A stretch of 60,969 nucleotides of DNA from Parendozoicomonas sp. Alg238-R29. GTDB lineage: Bacteria > Pseudomonadota > Gammaproteobacteria > Pseudomonadales > Endozoicomonadaceae. Each line of letters begins with the position of its first letter. Position 1 is the first letter of the stretch. The stretch spans positions 1 through 60,969 of the forward strand of contig NZ_CAMZOG010000017.1 of the NCBI RefSeq assembly GCF_947331445.1. The letters run 5' to 3'. The position numbers and the translations under genes were made by a program. Shown one piece after another: positions 8,310 through 16,772 of the stretch. The notes below the pieces were generated by a model that saw only the letters and a program-made list of their open reading frames with translations, searched no databases and was not told the DNA's origin.

Positions 8310-9914
8310 TTACGATTCCACCGCACGCCCTTTCAAGGCGAACAGACCACGGGGACGTTTCTGAATAAACAGAATGATAAAGATCAATACTAAAATCTTG
8401 GCGATAACTGCTCCTGCCCAGGGCTCAATAAACTTGTTGGCAATCCCCAATCCCATGGCCGCAACAAAGGTGCCCCAGAGATTTCCGACACCACCAAAGA
8501 CCACCACCATAAAGGAGTCGATGATGTAGTTCTGGCCAAGGTTAGGGCCAACATTTGTCAGCTGGGACAGTGCCACACCGGCGATACCGGCAATGCCAGA
8601 ACCCAGACCAAAGGTGAGGGCGTCAACATGGCCTGTACGAATACCCATGGAACTGGCCATAGCCCGGTTCTGGGTGACTGCACGCATGGTTAAACCGGCA
8701 CGGGTATAACGCAGCACAAACAAAAGGCCGAGGAACACGATCAAGCTGAAGCCAATTACGACCAGTCGATTGACAGTCAGGGATAGCATCTCATTGATAA
8801 CGATGGAGCCGCTCATCCACTCAGGCGTAATTACGCTTTGGTTGAGTGGAGAGAAAATGGTTCGCACCGCCTGCTGAAGAATCAGGCTGACACCAAAGGT
8901 GGCCAGCAGTGTTTCCAATGGGCGGCCGTAAAGGTGGCGAATCACCGTGCGCTCAATCAACACTCCTGTAGCCCCGGCCACAAGGAAAGCCAGGGGCAGG
9001 GAGATAAACAATGAGGCACCAATATGATCCGGCAACAGGCTTTGCACCACATAGGTGGTGTAAGCGCCAAGCATAATCATTTCGCCGTGAGCCATATTGA
9101 TGACCCCCATTACCCCAAAGGTAATGGCAAGGCCAATCGCTGATAACAGCAATACCGAGCCAAGGCTTAAACCAAAGAAGGTGTTTTCTACTGCGCCATA
9201 GAACTTGCGACGTTGTTCAATATCATCAATAGACTTATTAATGACGGCCAGAACATCTTTGTCCTGCTCAATAGCCTTCTGAGCCTGCAGTTTGGTATAG
9301 ACAACGGAATTGTTGGCTTCGCCTAATATTTGGACTGCGGAAAGACGTTGTTCTTCATTGCCATTTTTCAGGTCAAACAGTGCCAGACCTGAACTGATCA
9401 GTTCTTTTAGCTCTCGCTTCTGTTCAGTTCTGCTGGCAGTTTTCAAAAGCTCATAGCTTTCTGGATTTTCATCGCCCAGCAGGTTGGCTATAGCTGTGCG
9501 TCGTAATTCTGTATCTGTGGATTGCAGATCTCGTACAGAGAGCGCATTACGCAGAATTTTGCGCAGCTTGTTATTGAGCGGCACTTTCTTTACCGCACGT
9601 TTTTTATGAAGACCAAGATCTTCACCTGTTGCGAGATTGGTCAACTGATATTTGCGCCCATCCTTTTGGGTCAGCACAAATGTTTGATTCGACTTGAGTA
9701 CAAATAACTGTCCGTCCAGCCAGAGTTCCGCCAGTTGAATGGATGAAGATTCTTGAGAGGTAGCCAGGTGGTGGGCGAGGGTTTCCCGCTCAGACCAAGA
9801 GCCTTTTAATAATTGTTTACTTAAGAGGGGTTCGCTTAAACCTTCAGGTAACGCCACCACTGTCGTAGACAGACATAGAAAAACCAGTGCGGCCAAGCGC
9901 TGAATAACATTCAT
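8310..9914 (-). CDS. urtB: Urea ABC transporter permease UrtB
   Basis: The LivH-like permease partner of UrtC. The protein has 534 residues, the long UrtB type. A signal peptide (IQRLAALVFLCLSTTVVA) leads a periplasmic domain of about 220 residues with no recognised fold. After it come the membrane domain, starting near GLSLGSVLLLSAIGLAITFG, and the loop GVINMAHGEMIMLGAYTTYVV. The EAA-like loop is TMRAVTQNRAMASSMGI. The start was set at the ATG at 9914 because it begins the signal peptide and has AAGGCG upstream; a frame to 10001 would run through the palindrome in the urtA-urtB gap. Confidence 0.92.
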   Translation of the reverse strand: MNVIQRLAALVFLCLSTTVVALPEGLSEPLLSKQLLKGSWSERETLAHHLATSQESSSIQLAELWLDGQLFVLKSNQTFVLTQKDGRKYQLTNLATGEDLGLHKKRAVKKVPLNNKLRKILRNALSVRDLQSTDTELRRTAIANLLGDENPESYELLKTASRTEQKRELKELISSGLALFDLKNGNEEQRLSAVQILGEANNSVVYTKLQAQKAIEQDKDVLAVINKSIDDIEQRRKFYGAVENTFFGLSLGSVLLLSAIGLAITFGVMGVINMAHGEMIMLGAYTTYVVQSLLPDHIGASLFISLPLAFLVAGATGVLIERTVIRHLYGRPLETLLATFGVSLILQQAVRTIFSPLNQSVITPEWMSGSIVINEMLSLTVNRLVVIGFSLIVFLGLLFVLRYTRAGLTMRAVTQNRAMASSMGIRTGHVDALTFGLGSGIAGIAGVALSQLTNVGPNLGQNYIIDSFMVVVFGGVGNLWGTFVAAMGLGIANKFIEPWAGAVIAKILVLIFIILFIQKRPRGLFALKGRAVES

Positions 9915-9957
9915 AGAACGCCTTAGAACATAAATAAATCGTATAAGAACGAAGCAA

Positions 9958-9997
9958 GTGGGTTGGGGTAGCCACGAAGTGGCATAACCCAACCTAC
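9958..9997. repeat. REP-like palindrome between urtA and urtB
   Basis: A 40-bp imperfect palindrome: outer arms GTGGGTTGGGG and AACCCAACCTAC enclose an inner perfect hairpin GCCAC-GAA-GTGGC. Its form (GTAGGTTGGGTT outer arm, small inner stem) resembles the repetitive extragenic palindromes common in gammaproteobacterial genomes. Inside the urt operon it could protect the urtA mRNA from 3' exonucleases or attenuate downstream expression, giving more of the binding protein than of the permease. Confidence 0.6.
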
Positions 9998-10016
9998 GCA
10001 AAGCTACATGATGGGA

Positions 10017-11318
10017 TTACTCGTATTTTTGACCAGAACATACTGATGTGCTCAGGTTGTAGTTGCCGCACTTCACTGGAGCCGTCCAGTCAGCAATGAT
10101 CTTGGCGCTTTCTGGCAGGTAATCTGTCCAGGCGTCACCAATGACTCCACCGCTGGTCTTCCATACGATCTCAAACTGACCATCGTCCTGAATCTCACCG
10201 ATCAGTACTGGTTTAGTCAGGTGGTGATTGGTGTTCATCACTGCATAACCGCCGGTCAGGTTTGGTACAGTTACGCCGTAGATAGCATCCCGTACGGAAT
10301 CAACCTCTGCGGTGCCAGCCTTCTCAACAGCCTTGGCCCACATATTGAAACCAATGTAAGTCGCTTCCATGGGGTCATTGGTGACACGTTCTTCATCCTT
10401 GATAAACGCCTGCCAGGTTTCGATAAACTCGTCGTTTACGTCACTCTCGGCGCTCATAAAGTAGTTCCAGGCGGCCAGGTGACCAACCAGTGGGCCAGTG
10501 TCGATACCAGACAGCTCTTCTTCACCCACGGAGAAGGCAATAACAGGAATATCTTCTGCAGAAAGGCCCTGGTTACCCAGTTCCTTGTAGAAAGGTACGT
10601 TAGCGTCACCGTTGACTGTAGAGATCACAGCTGTTTTTTTGCCAGCAGAACCAAACTTTTTGATATCAGAAACAATAGTCTGCCAGTCGGAGTGACCAAA
10701 TGGTGTGTAGTTCACCATGATGTCGGACTCAGCGACGCCCTTGCTCTTCAGGTAAGACTCAAGAATTTTGTTGGTGGTACGTGGGTAAACGTAATCGGTA
10801 CCGGCCAGAACAAAACGATCAACACTGTCACCGGCTTCACTCATCAGGTAATCAACAGCAGGAATCGCCTGCTGGTTGGGCGCTGCACCGGTGTAGAACA
10901 CGTTCTTGGAAGACTCTTCACCCTCGTACTGAACCGGGTAGAACATCAGGCCATTCAGCTCTTCCAGAACAGGCAGGGCAGATTTACGGGATACGGAGGT
11001 CCAGGAACCGAAGATGACATCCACTTCTTCTTTGACCAGTAGTTCACGGGCTTTCTCAGCGAACAGTGGCCAGTTGGAGGCCGGGTCAACAACAACAGGC
11101 TCCAGCTTCTTACCCAACAGGCCACCTTCTTTATTCTGCTGTTCAATCAGCATCAGGACAGTGTCTTTGAGAGTGGTTTCACTGATCGCCATGGTGCCGG
11201 AAAGAGAGTGCAACACACCGACCTTAATAGTTTCCTCTGAGGCTTGTACAGCCGCGGCAGCTAAAGATATTGACGTGGCCAGAGCGATTTTTTTGACTGT
11301 GGTGTTCAGTGTTTTCAT
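10017..11318 (-). CDS. urtA: Urea ABC transporter substrate-binding protein UrtA
   Basis: The periplasmic protein that captures urea for UrtBCDE. At 433 residues it has the usual size. A Sec signal peptide (VKKIALATSISLAAAAVQA) is followed by ETIKVGVLHSLSGTMAISE, the typical beginning of UrtA. Later conserved segments include GSWTSVSRKSALPVLEE, MFYPVQYEGEESSKNVFYTGAAPNQQ, FSVGEEELSGI and WNYFMS. The ATG at 11318 was preferred over 11333 because AAGGGA lies just upstream and the signal peptide begins there. A perfect sigma-54 promoter lies about 70 bp upstream. It is the first gene of the urt operon. Confidence 0.95.
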   Translation of the reverse strand: MKTLNTTVKKIALATSISLAAAAVQASEETIKVGVLHSLSGTMAISETTLKDTVLMLIEQQNKEGGLLGKKLEPVVVDPASNWPLFAEKARELLVKEEVDVIFGSWTSVSRKSALPVLEELNGLMFYPVQYEGEESSKNVFYTGAAPNQQAIPAVDYLMSEAGDSVDRFVLAGTDYVYPRTTNKILESYLKSKGVAESDIMVNYTPFGHSDWQTIVSDIKKFGSAGKKTAVISTVNGDANVPFYKELGNQGLSAEDIPVIAFSVGEEELSGIDTGPLVGHLAAWNYFMSAESDVNDEFIETWQAFIKDEERVTNDPMEATYIGFNMWAKAVEKAGTAEVDSVRDAIYGVTVPNLTGGYAVMNTNHHLTKPVLIGEIQDDGQFEIVWKTSGGVIGDAWTDYLPESAKIIADWTAPVKCGNYNLSTSVCSGQKYE

Positions 11319-11386
11319 TGTATCCCTTTGCACTTTGTTATCTAAACCGCAACAGACGGTTTGGTATATGCCTGAAGCAGTTACGT

Positions 11387-11407
11387 AAAAGCAAAGAGGG
11401 TGCCAGA
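11387..11407 (-). promoter_or_regulatory. Sigma-54 promoter of the urtABCDE operon
   Basis: Read on the minus strand the site is TGGCAC-N5-TTGCT, a complete match to the -24/-12 consensus of RpoN promoters (core at 11391-11405). Transcription would start near 11378, leaving a leader of roughly 60 nucleotides before the urtA ATG at 11318. A RpoN promoter implies an enhancer-binding activator, most likely NtrC given the cargo. No clear NtrC palindrome was found; a weak pair of half sites lies at about 11523-11547. Confidence 0.8.
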
Positions 11408-11525
11408 TTCAATCCAGGCCGTTGTAGCAGGCTCTATCGACCTTAATGAAGTCCCTGAGGTTGTACTTGGGAATATGGTACGGACCATTTCGGGGCGCGC
11501 TCACCAAGAGTTAACACCCGGCGCA

Positions 11526-12407
11526 CTATTTTGTTTCATGGTGTGCTTTTACAGTGTTGTACTGCAAAATAGCCTGGTGCAATTGTTGGAGGGTGGCTTT
11601 AGTTTTTATTTCAAGCCCAAAGTCTTCATCTATGTCGAGTTGATGAAGAGATAGCTGATAAAGGTAGTAATAAGCGAAGGCACTGGATGCCGCTGTCACC
11701 GCTATGGTGCTTATGACTATGAGGGGATGATCTTGCACAAGAAGAGTCGCAAAACGGTATATGTTGTGTGGAAGATTCTGTAGGGCAGCCTTGGTCCATA
11801 CCAATATATCCTGGGTTGTTGTTGCAACTGTTTTTATCATTGCTAAAGGGGATGTCAGGAGATATGCACTGAAACCAATAGTAGCGACTCCTCCAAGGAC
11901 AACAGGCCCAGCCATTAAAATCGCTCCAATCCCTACGGAGCCACCCACAGCCACTAATGGCAACATTTGTAGCATATTGTTGACATACAATGTATATCCC
12001 CCAAGCCACTCGTAACCACCCAGTAATCCAGCTGCCAGAACCAGTGTTGCTTTTGTGTAAGAGTGCTTGTCGAGCCTGCTTGCCTTCTCAAAGGTTAACC
12101 CCTGCAATTGCAAGTGCTGTAGTTCTGGTACTGGTTCACATCCACTTCCCGGAAAGCATTTCAGAACTTGGATATGGTTGTCGTTGGTTTTTTTTAGCAC
12201 CAGGGAACCAGCAGTTTTGTAGTCTGACGGTGTGAGAACGATCTGGTGAGAGCGTTGAAAATAGAAATTGGGAACGGTTTCGGGAAGAAGATTCGCTTGA
12301 GCCGGGGGGAATTGAACCGCAGAAGCAGCAATCACGGTAACTATAATAGCCACCACGGTCAGGGTTGATAAAAGAATACTATCGCGTCTTCTGCTCTGGC
12401 CAGACAC
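11526..12407 (-). CDS. Hypothetical membrane protein between urtA and ureD
   Basis: The protein has about 293 residues and is not recognised. The GTG at 12407 with GGGGTGG seven bases upstream is the best start; a TTG at 12425 would lie in that site. Hydrophobic segments are visible near the N-terminus (LSTLTVVAIIVTVIAASAV, signal or anchor). In the middle there are two or three helices rich in Gly/Ala (MLPLVAVGGSVGIGAILM, GPVVLGGVATIGFSAYLL). A last helix is LIVISTIAVTAASSAFAYYYLY, followed by a 45-residue hydrophilic tail. A Cys pair (CFPGSGC) lies in the extracytoplasmic part. It stands upstream of the urtA promoter on the same strand and divergent from ureD. A role in urea use is only suggested by position. 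Confidence 0.55.
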   Translation of the reverse strand: MSGQSRRRDSILLSTLTVVAIIVTVIAASAVQFPPAQANLLPETVPNFYFQRSHQIVLTPSDYKTAGSLVLKKTNDNHIQVLKCFPGSGCEPVPELQHLQLQGLTFEKASRLDKHSYTKATLVLAAGLLGGYEWLGGYTLYVNNMLQMLPLVAVGGSVGIGAILMAGPVVLGGVATIGFSAYLLTSPLAMIKTVATTTQDILVWTKAALQNLPHNIYRFATLLVQDHPLIVISTIAVTAASSAFAYYYLYQLSLHQLDIDEDFGLEIKTKATLQQLHQAILQYNTVKAHHETK

Positions 12408-12569
12408 AGTGAAACCACCCCACAATCCGATGATTTACGAAAAAGTAGTTCAAAGCAGCACATCAGTGTAAAGAGATTTGGGTATTTTGTAGCAGCCTGC
12501 ATAGAGTGCCTGTTCACCTATAAAAGGTTCACCTCTTGGGGAAAAAGCAGATTTTTTTCACCTGTGATC

Positions 12570-12615
12570 GCACATTACCTCATGGAACAATGTGCTCGTT
12601 GGCACTGTTTTTGAA
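12570..12615 (+). promoter_or_regulatory. Possible sigma-54 promoter and palindrome upstream of ureD
   Basis: TGGCAC (12600-12605), five bases, then TTGA (12611-12614) resembles a RpoN promoter except that the -12 GC reads GA. Just upstream lies an inverted repeat GCACATT-N12-AATGTGC (12570-12595) that could bind a dimeric regulator. The palindrome abuts the -24 element, closer than usual for an enhancer, so it could equally be a repressor site. The transcript would begin about 40 bp before ureD. Confidence 0.4.
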
Positions 12616-12665
12616 TAATTCCGGTAAGCCTTTTTGGTACTAATAACAAGCAAGAGATAACCAAC

Positions 12666-13556
12666 ATGACCGTTGCATTGTCATCTCCAGATGTGTCTTC
12701 GCATTTCTTACGGGGCAAGCCAAAGGAAGACCCGCATCAGTTCTGGCAAGCGGGATTGGAGGTAGAGCTCAGGGCATCTGACCAGAAGACGATACTCGGT
12801 CGAACCAGACATTATGGCCCTTTACGATTGCAGCGTCCTTTCTTTCCCGAAGGGCGTGATCTGGCGCATCTTTATATCCTGCACCCACCCGGTGGTTTGG
12901 TGGCCGGAGACAGGTTGCAGCAATCCATTACAGTCCAACCTGGGGCTGCTGGAGTGGTGACCACACCGGCAGCCGGTAAGGTGTATTTCAGTCAGTCTGG
13001 CTCTCAGCAAAAACAGATCATTGAGTTGAAAGTAGGCAATGATGCAAGTCTGGAATGGCTTCCTCAGGAAACGATTCTTTATAACGGCTGTGCAGCGGCC
13101 ATGGAAACCAGGGTGACCCTGACAGGTACAGCCCGTTATATAGGTTGGGAGATTATCTGCCTGGGACGCACGGCTTCAGGTGAACACTTTAATCAGGGCA
13201 GCTTATTGCAAACCGTGCGCCTTGAACGGGACGGGAAGCCCTTATTTCAGGAGCGTATGCACCTTGAAGCTGGTGAATACAAACAATCCGGGCTTCTTGG
13301 TTTTCATGGTCGGCCGGTATTCGGGACGATGATGGCTACTCTTGATAAAGAGCCAGACATAGAGGAGTGGCACAGCCAATTGAATCAGGATGCCGACCAC
13401 CCCATAGCTTTAACCTCTCGGAATGGTGTGTTGCTAGTGCGTTACCTTGGGTACTCTTCTGCCAAAGCACGGGCTTTGTTTGAGCAAGCCTGGCAGCTGT
13501 GTCGACCACAGGTACTCGGCCGGGAAGCCTGTCGCCCAAGAATCTGGAATACTTGA
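12666..13556 (+). CDS. ureD: Urease accessory protein UreD
   Basis: UreD is the chaperone that docks UreF and UreG on apo-urease and helps deliver nickel. The length of 296 residues is normal. Family landmarks: GRTRHYGPLRLQRPFFPEG near residue 45, LHPPGGLVAGD near 75, the TPAAGKVYFS block near 101, LEWLPQETILYNGC near 130, and the C-terminal PRIWNT. The ATG at 12666 follows AAGAGATAACC. It opens the urease gene cluster, but a 294-bp gap with its own candidate promoter separates it from ureA, so ureD may be transcribed separately. Confidence 0.93.
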   Translation: MTVALSSPDVSSHFLRGKPKEDPHQFWQAGLEVELRASDQKTILGRTRHYGPLRLQRPFFPEGRDLAHLYILHPPGGLVAGDRLQQSITVQPGAAGVVTTPAAGKVYFSQSGSQQKQIIELKVGNDASLEWLPQETILYNGCAAAMETRVTLTGTARYIGWEIICLGRTASGEHFNQGSLLQTVRLERDGKPLFQERMHLEAGEYKQSGLLGFHGRPVFGTMMATLDKEPDIEEWHSQLNQDADHPIALTSRNGVLLVRYLGYSSAKARALFEQAWQLCRPQVLGREACRPRIWNT

Positions 13557-13628
13557 AAATCTTGCATCTGTGCCCTGTCACTAAAATCAACCATTATGAC
13601 AACATGCTATCTTCTGGTGCGTTTCGCG

Positions 13629-13662
13629 TGCACCAGAACTGCACCATGGGTAATTATGGTGC
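13629..13662. promoter_or_regulatory. NtrC-like half sites upstream of ureA
   Basis: Three half sites resembling the NtrC consensus TGCACC occur together: TGCACCA at 13629, TGCACCAT at 13640, and the inverted copy ATGGTGC at 13656. The last two form a perfect inverted repeat of 7 bp with an 8-bp spacer, wider than the classical glnA spacing. The centre is about 90 bp upstream of the predicted start from the sigma-54 promoter, a normal distance for an enhancer. Confidence 0.45.
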
Positions 13663-13715
13663 GCTCAAGTTAAATAAAAAAGCACTTGCCCCAGTAAAAA
13701 CAATAATTCAAGAGA

Positions 13716-13734
13716 TTGGCGCAGTGATTGCTTT
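13716..13734 (+). promoter_or_regulatory. Sigma-54 promoter upstream of ureA
   Basis: TTGGCGC-AGTGA-TTGCTT matches the RpoN consensus TGGCAC-N5-TTGCW with a single change (A to G) and keeps the invariant GG and GC at correct spacing. It would start transcription near 13745, about 105 bp upstream of ureA, giving ureABCEFG a promoter independent of ureD. Confidence 0.65.
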
Positions 13735-13850
13735 ATAGCGATAACAATACAAGAAGCCTTACTTTTCGGGCGTATAAATAAGAACTGTGGCACAAACAAA
13801 ATCAATAAACGCCATCTCAATAGTAATGAATAGCTCCGGGTGCTGTAGAT

Positions 13851-14153
13851 ATGGAACTGACTCCACGGGAAAAAGACAAACTTCTTCTTTATACCGCTGC
13901 ACTGGTGGCCGAGCGCCGTTTAGCCCGCGGCGTGAAATTGAATTACCCCGAATCTGTCGCTCTGATTTCCATGCACATAATGGAAGGAGCCCGGGACGGC
14001 AAAACCGTAGCGGACTTGATGAATGAAGGTCGCGATATTCTCTCTCGAGATCAGGTGATGGATGGTATTCCTGAAATGGTGCATGAGGTTCAAGTGGAAG
14101 CGACGTTCCCTGACGGCACCAAACTGGTGACAGTTCATAACCCGATTGCCTGA
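13851..14153 (+). CDS. ureA: Urease subunit gamma
   Basis: This is the smallest structural subunit of the (alpha-beta-gamma)3 urease. At 100 residues it is the standard length for a separate bacterial gamma chain. The sequence [23 protein letters not shown], the [10 protein letters not shown] segment and [13 protein letters not shown] are all highly conserved. It is the first gene of the structural block and is followed after 41 bp by ureB. The separate ureA, ureB and ureC genes show the typical bacterial three-subunit form, not the fused Helicobacter form. Confidence 0.97.
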   Translation: MELTPREKDKLLLYTAALVAERRLARGVKLNYPESVALISMHIMEGARDGKTVADLMNEGRDILSRDQVMDGIPEMVHEVQVEATFPDGTKLVTVHNPIA

Positions 14154-14194
14154 CATTCGCATAACCAAACATTTCTAAGAATAAGGGGCTGTAC

Positions 14195-14515
14195 ATGATT
14201 CCTGGAGAACTGATTGCGGCTGAAGGTGAACTGCCAATCAATGAGGGTCGGGAAACCTGCAAGGTAACCGTTGCAAATACTGGCGACCGGCCTGTGCAGG
14301 TGGGATCTCATTATCATTTTTATGAAACCAATCTGGCATTGGCATTTGATCGTGAAACCACCCGTGGTTTTCGCCTGAATATACCGGCGGGTACTGCTGT
14401 GCGTTTTGAACCCGGTCAGGATCGGGAGGTGGAGCTGGTTGAGTTTGCCGGTAGTCGTACGGTGTATGGCTTTCGTGGTGAAGTGATGGGTCCGCTGGAA
14501 GCTGAGGAGGCATAG
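14195..14515 (+). CDS. ureB: Urease subunit beta
   Basis: The 106-residue beta chain, starting [16 protein letters not shown]. It carries the conserved [17 protein letters not shown] segment near residue 33 and [25 protein letters not shown], diagnostic of UreB. It packs on the trimer surface and helps enclose the active site of UreC. Only three bases separate its stop from the GTG start of ureC, so the two are translationally coupled. Confidence 0.97.
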   Translation: MIPGELIAAEGELPINEGRETCKVTVANTGDRPVQVGSHYHFYETNLALAFDRETTRGFRLNIPAGTAVRFEPGQDREVELVEFAGSRTVYGFRGEVMGPLEAEEA

Positions 14516-14518
14516 GCC

Positions 14519-16231
14519 GTGGCAAACAAAACAACCATGAACCGCCAGACTTATGCAGAAATGTTTGGCCCGACTGTTGGCGATAAAGTCCGGTTGGGAG
14601 ATACCAGCCTGTTTATCAGCCCGGAAAAAGATTACACAGTTTACGGCGACGAAGTGAAGTTCGGTGGTGGCAAGGTTATCCGTGACGGTATGGGGCAAAG
14701 CCAGTTGGGCAATGGGGATGTTGCCGACACCGTGATTACCAACGCCCTGATTCTTGACCACTGGGGAATAGTGAAAGCGGATATCGCAATTAAAGGCGGT
14801 CGTATACAGGCAATTGGTAAAGCCGGTAATCCAGATGTTCAGGCCGGAGTTGATATTATTATTGGTCCGGGCACTGAAGTGATTGCTGGAGAAGGCCAGA
14901 TTGTCACTGCCGGAGGCATTGATGCCCACATCCACTTTATCTGCCCACAGCAGGTGGAAGAGGCGTTAGTGTCTGGTGTCACCACTATGATTGGTGGTGG
15001 TACAGGTCCTGCAACGGGTACCAATGCCACAACCTGTACACCGGGTATCTGGCATATGAGCACTATGCTGCAGGCAGTTGATAGCTTACCTATGAATATC
15101 GGTTTTCTGGGTAAGGGCAATGCCAGCTTACCGGGCGCCTTGGTAGAACAGGTGGCTGCTGGAGCCATGGGGCTGAAACTTCATGAGGATTGGGGGACAA
15201 CACCCGCATCAATTGATTGCTGCCTGTCTGTGGCTGAGGAATACGACATTCAGGTTGCTATCCACACAGACACTTTGAATGAATCTGGTTTTGTTGAGGA
15301 TACCATTGCTGCATTTAAAGAGCGGGTAATTCACACTTATCACACCGAAGGAGCCGGTGGAGGACACGCGCCGGATATTATCAAGGCCTGTGGTTTAGCG
15401 AATGTATTGCCATCGTCTACCAACCCAACCCGCCCCTACACCATTAATACCGTGGATGAGCATCTGGATATGTTAATGGTCTGTCACCACCTTGATCCAA
15501 ATATTCCGGAAGATGTGGCTTTTGCTGACTCTCGTATACGCCGGGAAACCATTGCTGCGGAAGATATTCTCCATGATCTGGGCGCGTTTAGCATGATTGC
15601 TTCTGACTCCCAAGCCATGGGACGAGTAGGGGAGGTCGTTATCCGTACTTGGCAGACTGCTCACAAGATGAAAGAACAGAGGGGCGCTCTGTCAGAAGAG
15701 TCTGGCGATAATGATAACTTCCGTGCCCGCCGTTATGTGGCCAAGTACACCATTAATCCAGCATTGGCTCATGGTATTGCCCATGAGGTGGGTTCTGTAG
15801 AAGTTGGCAAGCTTGCAGATTTAGTGCTTTGGAAACCAGCCTTCTTTGCCACCAAACCTTCACTGATCTTGAAAGGCGGAGCCATCGCAGCCGCACCAAT
15901 GGGCGACCCGAATGCTTCTATTCCAACCCCTCAACCTGTTCATTATCGCCCCATGTTTGGCGCGATGGGTAAAGCCGTAGAAAAAACATCGCTGACCTTT
16001 GTCTCGCAAACCGCCTTTGAAAACGATATTGGTCGTACCCTGGGGCTAGGCAAAACATTAAGCGCCGTGAAAGGCTGTCGGACAGTGCGCAAGAAAGACA
16101 TGATACTGAACAGCTGGCAACCCCATATGGAAGTGCATCCGGAAACCTATGAAGTTCGGGCCAATGGTGAGCTTTTAACCTGCGAACCGGCAACCGTAGT
16201 ACCACTGGCTCAGCGTTATTTTTTGTTTTAA
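14519..16231 (+). CDS. ureC: Urease subunit alpha (catalytic)
   Basis: The dinickel amidohydrolase that splits urea into ammonia and carbamate. At 570 residues it has full length, and every metal and catalytic residue is visible. His137 and His139 lie in DAHIHF. The carbamylated lysine is Lys220 and His222 follows it in GLKLHEDWG. Further ligands are the His in [10 protein letters not shown], the His in [11 protein letters not shown], and the Asp in [11 protein letters not shown]. The flap Cys322 and His323 lie in MVCHHL. The GTG at 14519 is the chosen start because GAGGAGG lies eight bases upstream; an ATG six codons later is possible. The enzyme appears functional. Confidence 0.97.
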   Translation: MANKTTMNRQTYAEMFGPTVGDKVRLGDTSLFISPEKDYTVYGDEVKFGGGKVIRDGMGQSQLGNGDVADTVITNALILDHWGIVKADIAIKGGRIQAIGKAGNPDVQAGVDIIIGPGTEVIAGEGQIVTAGGIDAHIHFICPQQVEEALVSGVTTMIGGGTGPATGTNATTCTPGIWHMSTMLQAVDSLPMNIGFLGKGNASLPGALVEQVAAGAMGLKLHEDWGTTPASIDCCLSVAEEYDIQVAIHTDTLNESGFVEDTIAAFKERVIHTYHTEGAGGGHAPDIIKACGLANVLPSSTNPTRPYTINTVDEHLDMLMVCHHLDPNIPEDVAFADSRIRRETIAAEDILHDLGAFSMIASDSQAMGRVGEVVIRTWQTAHKMKEQRGALSEESGDNDNFRARRYVAKYTINPALAHGIAHEVGSVEVGKLADLVLWKPAFFATKPSLILKGGAIAAAPMGDPNASIPTPQPVHYRPMFGAMGKAVEKTSLTFVSQTAFENDIGRTLGLGKTLSAVKGCRTVRKKDMILNSWQPHMEVHPETYEVRANGELLTCEPATVVPLAQRYFLF

Positions 16232-16259
16232 GAGCAGAGCTTCTGACTGGAGTGAATGA

Positions 16260-16769
16260 ATGTTGCAGTTAACCGAGCGCCTGAATGGCCATCATCATGC
16301 CGCAGACACCCTGTTGCTGCCATTTGATGAACGTAAGCGTGGTCGTTTAAAGGCGGTCACAAAAAAAGGCGTAGACGTCGGTATTTTTATTGAGCGGGGT
16401 GAAGTGCTTCGCCATGGAACCTGCCTTAAAGCGGAATCTGGAGAGATTATTGAAATCCAGGCGGCCAGTGAACAGGTGACAGTCGCTCGTTGCCGTGATC
16501 CATACCTGTTTTCCCGCGCCTGTTACCACCTGGGTAACCGTCATGTGCCCTTACAGATTGGTGAACCGAAAGCTGGTGAACATTGGTTGCGATTCCAATG
16601 TGATCATGTACTGGATGAGATGCTGGTTTTACTGGGGCTGGACGTTGATCATGAATCAGCGCCCTTTGAGCCGGAAAATGGCGCTTATGCACCAGGAACC
16701 GGTCATGCTCATGGGCATTCTCATAGTTATTCTCACAGTCACAGTCACGGCCACCATCATGAGCACTGA
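16260..16769 (+). CDS. ureE: Urease accessory protein UreE, nickel chaperone
   Basis: UreE binds Ni2+ and hands it to UreG for urease maturation. The protein has 169 residues. The N-terminal domain starts LQLTERLNG, and the middle carries the FSRACYHLGNRHVPLQIG segment with the conserved metal-binding His. The last 20 or so residues form a His-rich tail with repeated His-Ser and His-Gly pairs and roughly a dozen histidines, like that of Klebsiella UreE. It would give high-capacity nickel storage. It is followed after three bases by ureF. Confidence 0.96.
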   Translation: MLQLTERLNGHHHAADTLLLPFDERKRGRLKAVTKKGVDVGIFIERGEVLRHGTCLKAESGEIIEIQAASEQVTVARCRDPYLFSRACYHLGNRHVPLQIGEPKAGEHWLRFQCDHVLDEMLVLLGLDVDHESAPFEPENGAYAPGTGHAHGHSHSYSHSHSHGHHHEH

Positions 16770-16772
16770 TCG

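Larger units (their letters stand above)
13557..13850. other. ureD-ureA intergenic regulatory region
   Basis: No convincing gene lies in these 294 bp. A plus-strand frame overlapping the end of ureD has no family features. The region instead carries NtrC-like half sites (13629-13662) and a sigma-54 promoter (13716-13734), described separately. Confidence 0.6.

Noticed and set aside
10221-11042. Plus-strand 273-codon frame opposite urtA
   Set aside because: UrtA is certain on the other strand; no signal or motif in this frame.
11523-11547. Possible NtrC palindrome upstream of urtA
   Set aside because: The half sites (GCGCAC...GGTGTGC) match consensus poorly and the spacing is too large; mentioned only as a weak candidate.
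13499-13738. 79-codon frame between ureD and ureA
   Set aside because: It begins inside ureD in another frame and covers the promoter elements; it has no family resemblance.
14135-14935. Long minus-strand open frame opposite ureB/ureC
   Set aside because: It is antisense to perfectly conserved urease subunits, has no family features and no ribosome site; it is a shadow frame.
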